NCBI RefSeq assembly: GCF_016734815.1
Contig: NZ_JAERQF010000014.1
Location: 1 to 64,000, forward strand
Source: Hymenobacter rubidus
Lineage (GTDB): Bacteria; Bacteroidota; Bacteroidia; Cytophagales; Hymenobacteraceae
DNA: 64,000 nt
Reading direction: 5' to 3'
The notes under the pieces were generated by a model that made no database searches, was not told where the DNA came from, and saw only the letters and a program-made list of their open reading frames with translations. The translations under genes and the position numbers were made by a program. Positions 24,897 to 31,746 of this stretch are shown one piece after another. Each line of letters begins with the position of its first letter. The stretch's first letter is position 1.

Positions 24897-25656
24897 GCAG
24901 TCCTAACGTGTTGAAGAGTTGAGGGAAGGCAAATACCGTGACGGCCGCCGCTGCCTGATACTGCAGCAGGTTATGCAGAGCGGCATCCGCTGCTAGCTTG
25001 CGCACCTCTGCTTCGGGCAGCCCCAAAGCCTGCACCCACTTACTGCGTAGGATGAATTCGCCTCGTTCGCCGTGCAGAAAGGCCAGTAGTAAGGCGAAAG
25101 TCACCGCGTATCGCTGTGGCTGCGGCTGTACCCGGCGAGTTTTTACCTTTCCCTCCAAGTAGCCGGCCTGCTTCCAGGAACTGGCCAAGCGCTGCGCAAT
25201 TGCGTGAGCACTGCTTGTGCTATAACGGCCTGGGTGTCGATGCTCTAACCCTGCTAGCAACTGCTCCACGGTAACAGGGTCACCTAGGCGGGTTTGTAGC
25301 ACCAACTCCACGCTTTCTGCCAGCAGCGGCTCTCGGCCCAACGCCAGCAACATGGCCATTATTCGCTGGTCTGTTTCACCAGCCATCGGCCAGAAATAGG
25401 CAAATGCTCGAAAAGGAGCGTACTGCGGGTTGAAGGTATAGAGCTTCTGAAGTAGTATGTTGGTTTTGTCCAAATTGGACTTCGTACGCTTCCCTACCAC
25501 GTTTTCGCCCAGCGAATCGTGAAAATTGCCACTAGCGGTAGCATAGTTCATTACCCGAGCCAGCTCCGCGAACATGATGGTGCGGCTCGTGTGGATAGAG
25601 GTAGTGGTAATCAATTCCTTCGGAACAAAAGCCAACGAGTGGTGAAGTAAGGGCAA
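24880..25656 (-). CDS. brxA: BREX protein BrxA (DUF1819)
   Basis: A 258-residue protein at the head of the BREX operon. NLDKTNILLQKLYTFNPQYA and the later LLHGERGEF-like section (FALLLAFLHGERGEFILRSK) fit the helical DNA-binding fold of BrxA. The reading frame begins with TTG at 25656; no ATG precedes MFAELARVM at 25575, where the start would cut into the conserved part, so TTG is kept with reservation. A TGCATTTG octamer at 25679-25686 (minus strand) resembles a -7 element about 25 bases before that TTG and could be the operon promoter. Confidence 0.8.
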   Translation of the reverse strand: MPLLHHSLAFVPKELITTTSIHTSRTIMFAELARVMNYATASGNFHDSLGENVVGKRTKSNLDKTNILLQKLYTFNPQYAPFRAFAYFWPMAGETDQRIMAMLLALGREPLLAESVELVLQTRLGDPVTVEQLLAGLEHRHPGRYSTSSAHAIAQRLASSWKQAGYLEGKVKTRRVQPQPQRYAVTFALLLAFLHGERGEFILRSKWVQALGLPEAEVRKLAADAALHNLLQYQAAAAVTVFAFPQLFNTLGLHGLQS

Positions 25657-25809
25657 GGGTTTTTAGCGTAAAGCTACTCAAATGCATTAGCAGAAGCAGC
25701 GTCACGGACAGTTTTAACGAATCAGCTAAGCTGACTTGAAAGCCACTCACCTCAGTTAAGGCTGTTCGGGCCAATCCTAAGCTCGTTACTAGGGATACCT
25801 CCTCCGCAC

Positions 25810-26232
25810 TCAGTTTACCAGCTGCTTGCGCTTAAGCGCTTGCCGAATCTCCGCTGCAGCAACTTCCGCTGCGCCTTTAGGCCGACCGACCCAACTGGTA
25901 TAGAGCGCGTGCCTGTAGGTAACTGGCACCGGCAACCGGTAGAGGTGCAGGTATAGAAAAAGCATATCGTACCACCACTCAGTATAAGCTGCTGGCAGAT
26001 ACCCCCAATGATGAAAGTTGCGATGCAGGTAGCTATTGAGGGCAAAGTTGCGTTCGACCACTACGCGAAGCTTCGACGAGGTTTGCAGGTCCTTTATCTC
26101 TTCGCCCATCTTAGCGTGGAGGGTCACGGTATCAGCCTCAGGCCATACTTTTTGAGTGTAGGCATGCCAGTCGAAAGCACTGCCCAAGGAGACAAGGGTT
26201 TGATTGGTGGCAGAGCTAAGTCCAGTATTCAC
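25810..26232 (-). CDS. Unknown 140-aa protein upstream of BREX
   Basis: It starts with GTG at 26232 and reads MNTGLSSATNQTLVSLGSAF. The centre is aromatic-rich (FHHWGYLPAAYTEWWYDMLF, LHLYRLPVP) and the end basic (QALKRKQLVN). No family is recognised. It lies 153 bases ahead of brxA on the same strand and is divergent from the SPARDA operon, so it could be a BREX regulator, an accessory component, or unrelated cargo. The dense coding character makes it likely real. Confidence 0.6.
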   Translation of the reverse strand: MNTGLSSATNQTLVSLGSAFDWHAYTQKVWPEADTVTLHAKMGEEIKDLQTSSKLRVVVERNFALNSYLHRNFHHWGYLPAAYTEWWYDMLFLYLHLYRLPVPVTYRHALYTSWVGRPKGAAEVAAAEIRQALKRKQLVN

Positions 26233-26372
26233 TTGAGATTGCTGAGTGGCACAATTACTAGTTTAGTAGAATCACACCTTGTTAAGTAGCTGCTAAATAG
26301 TTAGCGTAAAACTAGCAGGCAAGACGGGATGACCCTTGCAGGACGACAGTGCAGGGTTATGGTAGACTTCTG

Positions 26373-26380
26373 TACCTTAG
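26373..26380 (+). promoter_or_regulatory. Possible -7 promoter element (TACCTTAG) of the SPARDA operon
   Basis: This octamer is identical to those before the PAS gene and the long helicase gene. If used, transcription would start near 26388, downstream of the earliest in-frame ATG at 26329, and would favour the ATG at 26488 for the DREN-APAZ protein. Confidence 0.3.
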
Positions 26381-26487
26381 TAAAGGTGAACCAAAAGTGC
26401 CTACGCTTTGCTACCCTTGTTAGCAGCCATAGTAGAGCTGAGATTGGCAAGCAATTCAAATTTACTTCATTAGCCTACTGCGTTTCC

Positions 26488-27825
26488 ATGAGTAAAGCCC
26501 TAATGCCTCAGCACATTATTGGTGAGCGAGGCGTCGTTGAGTTTGCCCGTTATTGCAATCGGCATATACCTTACATAATATTCCGAGAAACAACAAAGAG
26601 CGACTTTGGCATTGATGGCGAAGTAGAACTGGTTGTGAAAAACGCGGAGGGCCAGCTCCAGCCTACCGGGGAATTAATAAAGGTCCAGCTAAAGTCAACC
26701 AACAGCGCTCACAGCTACATGGGCCGGGAAACAGACGACAGCTTTGAATTTCATGCTCGCCAGGACGACATGGAATATTGGCTGGCCCACGAGAATAAGG
26801 TGCTCCTAGTGGTGTATGATGCCCGTACCGATGTGCTCTACTGCAAGCAGATAACAAGTATAGACGCTGGTACAGCCAGGAAAAAATATCCGATTCTTTT
26901 CGACAAGGTGGCCAACCGCTTGGAGATAGACCAGAATGATTTTCTTACTCGCTTCTCAGCAAGTGTGCGCACGCGCGTAAACTTTGATGCCAGCGAGATG
27001 CTGACCAGTAATCTGTTCAAGCTGCAGCCCGCACCTAAATCTTTGTACTCACATCGAGCCAACTACACCAGCAAGAAAGAGGTTTACGACTTGTTGAAGC
27101 AAGATGAGGTGCCACCTTTCCACGTCGAGAACGGCATCGTTTACACGTTTCAAGATATTGACTTGCCGGCATGGAGCCTCTTTAAAGAGAAGGTCGTAGA
27201 AGAAGCTTTGACGACCTATAATCGCCACCAATACATGAGGGGGCCACTGCTCCGCAAGATTGCTGTTCAGCTTTTGAATGTGCACATAAAAGACTTTATG
27301 TGGGACAATAAGCTGCGCTATAATAAGGACTACAAGCGGTTTTACTTTCCCAAGCCTCGGGAGGGCGATAAGCTGGTAGTACAATACACTACCCGCAACG
27401 GCCAGCCAGAAACCCGTACGGTAGTAGCAAATTATACCTATGGTAAGTATTCCTTCTATCGGCACTTCGCGTTCGAATACGACTGGCTATTCGATGAACA
27501 GGAAATTTACCTCGTGCTACAACCTAAATACCTGTTCACGTCTGATGGCACCAAAACCTTGCCCCCAGACCGTATTACTAAGCTGACCAACTACCTCACT
27601 GCTAGAGAATTCAATTCAACATTCCTTAATCATATCCACTTCATTCAAAGCTACCTCTTCAAAAACCATAACTCGTTAACGGTTTCCAGAAAACCAGACC
27701 CGGAAATTGTATTCTGGCCCTATTCTCGATTCAAGGCTGGCTTTAGCATCCCTGAGGACAGTAAAGCGGTAGCTAAAGCCGCTACAGTACTCGCTCCAAT
27801 ACCCGAACAACTCAAGCTCCTGTAA
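26488..27825 (+). CDS. DUF4365 nuclease-APAZ protein (DREN-APAZ), SPARDA effector
   Basis: With the start MSKALMPQHIIGERGVVEFA at 26488 the protein has 445 residues. The N-terminal DUF4365 domain is a PD-(D/E)xK nuclease: DFGIDGEVEL (Asp43, Glu47) followed by LIKVQLKST (Gln67-x-Lys69). The remainder has the size and context of an APAZ domain, which replaces the N/PAZ lobes of Argonaute and binds the short pAgo. In characterised SPARDA systems this DREN-APAZ partner degrades DNA and RNA collaterally after the pAgo recognises invader nucleic acid, killing or arresting the infected cell. The stop codon is 2 bases before the pAgo ATG, so the two are cotranslated. An upstream ATG (26329) adds 53 Cys-rich residues unlike the family. 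Confidence 0.85.
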   Translation: MSKALMPQHIIGERGVVEFARYCNRHIPYIIFRETTKSDFGIDGEVELVVKNAEGQLQPTGELIKVQLKSTNSAHSYMGRETDDSFEFHARQDDMEYWLAHENKVLLVVYDARTDVLYCKQITSIDAGTARKKYPILFDKVANRLEIDQNDFLTRFSASVRTRVNFDASEMLTSNLFKLQPAPKSLYSHRANYTSKKEVYDLLKQDEVPPFHVENGIVYTFQDIDLPAWSLFKEKVVEEALTTYNRHQYMRGPLLRKIAVQLLNVHIKDFMWDNKLRYNKDYKRFYFPKPREGDKLVVQYTTRNGQPETRTVVANYTYGKYSFYRHFAFEYDWLFDEQEIYLVLQPKYLFTSDGTKTLPPDRITKLTNYLTAREFNSTFLNHIHFIQSYLFKNHNSLTVSRKPDPEIVFWPYSRFKAGFSIPEDSKAVAKAATVLAPIPEQLKLL

Positions 27826-27827
27826 GC

Positions 27828-29405
27828 ATGGAAGTACATATTCTATCCGAACCGCTTTTGCAGTTCGACAATGATTTCCTGTGTGACGACCCTAAGCTTG
27901 GCATTATGGCAGGTGGTTTTTTTTCCGTCGCCGATGGTTCTCACCGTTCCGAAATCCACTACGCAGTTATCGGAACCAAAATTGGGGTTGACCACACGTT
28001 GCGGTGGCTGGAAAATCTAGAATTCCCTATTGAGGCATCCAAAAAGGAACTCGGTCCAAATGCAAATGTGCTGATTGAAGATGGCGAGGTACGGGAGATA
28101 CCATCGGAAGCAGAAGACGAGGAAATGGCGATTCTTCAACTGTTTGACAAAACGGATGAGGACGCACAAACGACTTCGACTCAAACGAAGCGCATGAATC
28201 CTGACTTTCCGGGTTTCAATAAAGACTCCGCGTTCAAATGCACATTCGTCAATGATTCAGATAATAACAAGACGATTCTGCAAGCCAAGATTGAGAAGAA
28301 GCTAAACGAAGAATTGCCCCCGCTGGAAATGGTGGTGCAAACAGCACATCTCTACATTGATGCTTACAAAGACATGCTAGAGACAAGTATGCCCAAGCCT
28401 AATATCTGCATACTCGTTATACCAACCAACGTCTTCACTAAGCTAGCATCGGTACGCTACGGCCAGAATCGATTCTTTAACTTTAAACGCTACCTGAAAG
28501 CTCAGCTTATTACAGTGCCAGGGGCTATCCCAGTGCAAATCATTCTGGAGGATACGGTAATTGGCAAGAAGAAGGGTATGCAGGATTTATCGATGCAGGC
28601 CTGGAATTTCTCTGTTGCCAACTACTACAAAAACGATAGCATTCCGTGGTCAATCAGGCTGAAAGACCGTGATACTTGTCACATTGGAGTGAGCTTTCAT
28701 AAGGTACTAGACGAAGATGCTAACCTAGTGCAGGCCAGTGTGGCCCAGGCTTTCAATCACGAAGGAAAGGGGATAATATTTGTCGGAAGCAAATTCGAGT
28801 GGAATTCAAAAGTCGAACACACAGGAGCCCCTCATTTAACGTACCAGTACGCGCATGACTTAATCATTGCCGTGCTGAAAGAGTATCGGAAATTCAATAA
28901 AGGGCGTAGTCCCGACCGGGTTGTTATTCACAAAACCACTGATTTTTGGGATGCCTCGATTCACCAGGACTATGCCGAGGCAGAAGGCTTCAAGTATGGT
29001 ATTCTGGAAGCGTTAGGAGAAGATGTAGAAGTCGATTTAGTTACCATCAAATCGGCTAAAATCAAGCTGCTACGAGAGCATGGGCGTTACCCAGTGATAC
29101 GAGGTACGCTAATGCAAATTAGTGAGGTACACGGCATTCTGTATACTACAGGCTACATTCCTTACTATGAAACATTTCCAAGCGTTCACATACCACACCC
29201 TTTAGAAATTAGCATCTATGAAGGGGAATCTACCCTCAAAAAGGTGTGTGAGGAAATCATGGCGCTCACCAAAATGAATTTCAACAACTGCAATTATTAC
29301 GATAGTATGCCGATTACTATTCGGTTTGCACAAAAGGTTGGTGAGATTATTCAGTACATGGACGAGGGAAGTACTCCTCCTACACGTTACTTGTATTACA
29401 TGTAA
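27828..29405 (+). CDS. Short prokaryotic Argonaute (inactive PIWI), SPARDA sensor
   Basis: The 525-residue protein lacks N and PAZ domains and has MID and PIWI lobes. The PIWI core shows QAWNFSVANYYKNDSIPW (about residues 256-274), CHIGVSFHK (284-292), then RVVIHKTTDFW, a RGTLMQI strand and the C-terminal PLEISIYEG and MNFNN helix typical of PIWI. In active Argonautes the second strand carries the first catalytic Asp (GIDxS); here Ser289 stands in its place, so slicing is not expected. Short pAgos use a guide to detect target and activate their effector partner, here the upstream DREN-APAZ. A negatively charged insert (residues about 85-115) is unusual. The region is more AT-rich than its neighbours, consistent with transfer. 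Confidence 0.88.
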   Translation: MEVHILSEPLLQFDNDFLCDDPKLGIMAGGFFSVADGSHRSEIHYAVIGTKIGVDHTLRWLENLEFPIEASKKELGPNANVLIEDGEVREIPSEAEDEEMAILQLFDKTDEDAQTTSTQTKRMNPDFPGFNKDSAFKCTFVNDSDNNKTILQAKIEKKLNEELPPLEMVVQTAHLYIDAYKDMLETSMPKPNICILVIPTNVFTKLASVRYGQNRFFNFKRYLKAQLITVPGAIPVQIILEDTVIGKKKGMQDLSMQAWNFSVANYYKNDSIPWSIRLKDRDTCHIGVSFHKVLDEDANLVQASVAQAFNHEGKGIIFVGSKFEWNSKVEHTGAPHLTYQYAHDLIIAVLKEYRKFNKGRSPDRVVIHKTTDFWDASIHQDYAEAEGFKYGILEALGEDVEVDLVTIKSAKIKLLREHGRYPVIRGTLMQISEVHGILYTTGYIPYYETFPSVHIPHPLEISIYEGESTLKKVCEEIMALTKMNFNNCNYYDSMPITIRFAQKVGEIIQYMDEGSTPPTRYLYYM

Positions 29406-29412
29406 TTCACGA

Positions 29413-29778
29413 TTAGAGCGCAACAGTCTGTTGATAGGCCCAGTCTTCGGGCGACAGAATGGCCTGCATGAAGGCGGAATAGCCTTGGTCGCGCCGTTCC
29501 AGGGCGTGCCGGCGTAGCGCCAGGCTGCTTTTGCTTTGCTCGAAGCCTTCCTGCTTGACCACGCGGCGCATGTTAGCGGGCAAGCCTTCAAGCCAATCCA
29601 AGTAGTCAGCCTCAGTGATTTCGCCAACTGCTTGCTGCTGGTAGCGGTAGCTGGCATTGCCCAACCGGAACAGGCGGGCGTGTTCAACTCGCTGCTCTTC
29701 GGGGAGCGCGGCTAGAAATTCCAGCTGCGACTGGTGGTACTTATCGAGTGGGTGTCGGGGCTGGAGCAGGTGTTCCAT
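29413..29778 (-). CDS. Hypothetical protein (121 aa)
   Basis: A soluble, charged helical protein beginning MEHLLQPRHPLDKYHQSQ. No motif is recognised. It converges with the short pAgo gene (7-base gap) and follows the tyrosine recombinase on the same strand by 55 bases, so it may belong to the recombinase operon. Confidence 0.6.
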   Translation of the reverse strand: MEHLLQPRHPLDKYHQSQLEFLAALPEEQRVEHARLFRLGNASYRYQQQAVGEITEADYLDWLEGLPANMRRVVKQEGFEQSKSSLALRRHALERRDQGYSAFMQAILSPEDWAYQQTVAL

Positions 29779-29833
29779 TCTTTAAAAGTGCGAAACAACC
29801 GCGATTGACCTGGGGCAACAGTTCAGGGCATAG

Positions 29834-30856
29834 CTATAGTCCCAGGGAGCGGCCCGCATTATACTTAATAATGTCGTCGAGCCGGGTGTAGCGGCTAATC
29901 ATGGCGTCCGTTTTCTGCTTGGTCTGGTTCTTAATAAAGTCGTTGCTCTGGCCCGCCAGCTTGGAAGTGGTGATAAACGATACCCGCAGGGAGTGAGCGG
30001 AGTACTTCGCGCCCAAGTGCTCTTTCACCAATAGGTTGACGCGCCGGTCGGCCAGGCGCTTGTCCGTGGGCTTTCCCGGCTCGCCCGGCCGGCTTCGTTT
30101 GAGTGACACAAACAGCGGGCCCTCCGTGCGGCCCCCGAGTTGCGCAATCCAGGCATTGTAAGCCCCAATCGGGCAATACGCCGGATTCTCGCCATAGAAG
30201 ATGATTTTCTGCTCGACGTCTCCCGCTTGGTTGGCTTTGCTTTTGGGTAGGGTGATGACCAACACCTCATCGGTCGCGTCATGCACCATTTCCAGGTGCT
30301 CCAGATTAATATCGACCAGCTCCGAGCGCCGGAATGCGCCCGCGAACCCGAGCAGCAGCAGCGCCCGCGCCCGCAGCCCGTCCGGTCGTGAGAGGTCCAG
30401 CCGGTCGATGGTGCGCTTGAGGTGGGGCACGGAAAAGGCCGGGGCCTGTTTCTGCTTTTTGCCGATTTCCCGCGCCACGCCCTTGCGCAGCACGTCCAGC
30501 GCCGGGGCGTTGATAGCTGAGGGTAGCCCGAGCAGCTGGTGGTTCTTCTCGATAGCGGCCAGGTGCCGGTTGATGGTGGCCAGCTTGCGGCCTGCGTCGG
30601 CCAGGTGTGCTACGTAGCTGGCCAGCGTTTCTAGGGCGGCAGGCCAGGGCGCGAGCAGGTGCAGTTCACAATAGGCCTCGTAGGAGCGTAAGTCCCCCGA
30701 GTAGGCCAGGCGCGTATTATCGGAGCCTTCAAGGCCGCGGAGTAAATATCGCTCGACATTGGGAGCCACGCGGCTGGCCAGGTCGGCGGCCAGCGCCAGC
30801 GTCGGCCGGTCGGCAGCTACTGCGGGCAGCATTGTTGTCTGGGTGAGTGACTTCAT
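29834..30856 (-). CDS. Tyrosine site-specific recombinase (phage-integrase family)
   Basis: The 340-residue protein has an N-terminal SAM-like core-binding domain (about residues 30-125: NTRLAYSGDLRSYEAYCELH) and a catalytic domain with Arg176 (GAFRRSEL), Lys205 (LPKSKAN), His288 and Arg291 (SAHSLRVSF) and the nucleophile Tyr323 (MISRYTRLDD). The usual second His (GHxs) is replaced (NQTKQKT), a known variation. It could resolve plasmid multimers or move a cassette. Its start overlaps the stop of the upstream acetyltransferase gene (ATGA), so the two are translationally coupled. No attachment site could be identified. Confidence 0.9.
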   Translation of the reverse strand: MKSLTQTTMLPAVAADRPTLALAADLASRVAPNVERYLLRGLEGSDNTRLAYSGDLRSYEAYCELHLLAPWPAALETLASYVAHLADAGRKLATINRHLAAIEKNHQLLGLPSAINAPALDVLRKGVAREIGKKQKQAPAFSVPHLKRTIDRLDLSRPDGLRARALLLLGFAGAFRRSELVDINLEHLEMVHDATDEVLVITLPKSKANQAGDVEQKIIFYGENPAYCPIGAYNAWIAQLGGRTEGPLFVSLKRSRPGEPGKPTDKRLADRRVNLLVKEHLGAKYSAHSLRVSFITTSKLAGQSNDFIKNQTKQKTDAMISRYTRLDDIIKYNAGRSLGL

Positions 30857-31419
30857 CCTATTTGCAGGCTAATGGTGGCCCTGATGTGGGCAGTAGGATT
30901 GGTTGCCCGCTGCACCGTAAAGCCATTTCTTATATAATATGGTATCAGCCGCTCTACCTTGTCAGTTGCTACAATTTCTCCCCCAATGACTCGGATATCT
31001 GCCTGCTGACCGAGCAGTAGGCTGGTTTGCAGCATCCGACTTCCAGTACCCTGACCCCGATAGTCTTCGCTTATTGAGAAGTCCACTATTTTCATTTTTC
31101 TTTCCGGATTAGGTGGCTCAGCAAAGTGCTGCTCACCATCCAGAAATAAATGTCCTCTGCGGTCTCTGCTATACAGTAGATTGAATAGCTCCAGACTCCA
31201 TTTGATACCTGCGGGATGGTAGTAGATAAGTAGTAGCCCCGGCGCATCGTCGGGCAATGTCTGTAGAATGCCAGCGTGAGGTAGCTCTCCCCAGGCGTGA
31301 CGGTTCAGCAATTCGTTTAAATGCTTGTCAGTCTCCGCCTGTCGCCTAGGCGACAATCGTTGCCAAGCCACTAGCTTGGAGAGTTGCTCCGGAATTTGGT
31401 CAAGGGAAACGTGCATCAT
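30853..31419 (-). CDS. GNAT-family acetyltransferase
   Basis: The C-terminal half of this 188-residue protein has the GNAT fold: IVDFSISEDYRGQGTGSRML contains the acetyl-CoA pyrophosphate loop (R-G-Q-G-T-G), followed by IPYYIRNGF, the usual beta-6/beta-7 end. The first 70 residues are an unrecognised helical extension. Substrate is unknown. It is cotranscribed and translationally coupled (4-base overlap) with the tyrosine recombinase, an unusual partnership. Confidence 0.85.
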   Translation of the reverse strand: MMHVSLDQIPEQLSKLVAWQRLSPRRQAETDKHLNELLNRHAWGELPHAGILQTLPDDAPGLLLIYYHPAGIKWSLELFNLLYSRDRRGHLFLDGEQHFAEPPNPERKMKIVDFSISEDYRGQGTGSRMLQTSLLLGQQADIRVIGGEIVATDKVERLIPYYIRNGFTVQRATNPTAHIRATISLQIG

Positions 31420-31746
31420 AGCAGGTTGTCAAAACTGGAGAATCAACGGGCTCTATTGATTTTGCAATTGCAAAACGACCGTTTCACAGCGCTGTAAAGA
31501 TAAGGAGAGTTTAGGGCCGATAAGTAAGTATTATGGTTCCTAAACTAGTATTTTTGAATTCAGCTCATCTATAGCGGTCAGCTTGTAGTTTCTAACAAGG
31601 ATGTGTCTGGAGTAAGGCAATTCATGGTATATATCGAATGTCTGCTACAACGAGTGCTTTCACATCTTGCATGGGTAGTCGACTTGTTAAAACACTTACC
31701 TTAGCTCCATATCCGCTATTGTTAGACCATCCCAAGTTCACGGCTT
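31420..31746. other. Divergent intergenic region with a possible helicase promoter
   Basis: This AT-rich 327-base gap separates the GNAT gene (minus) from the giant helicase gene (plus) and must carry both promoters. TACCTTAG at 31697-31704 resembles a -7 element 43 bases before the ATG at 31747. Otherwise I see no gene, long repeat or recognisable operator. Confidence 0.4.

Noticed and set aside
25532..25774. 80-codon minus-strand frame before brxA
   Set aside because: Overlaps brxA in another frame, no family sequence; more likely the leader region of the operon.
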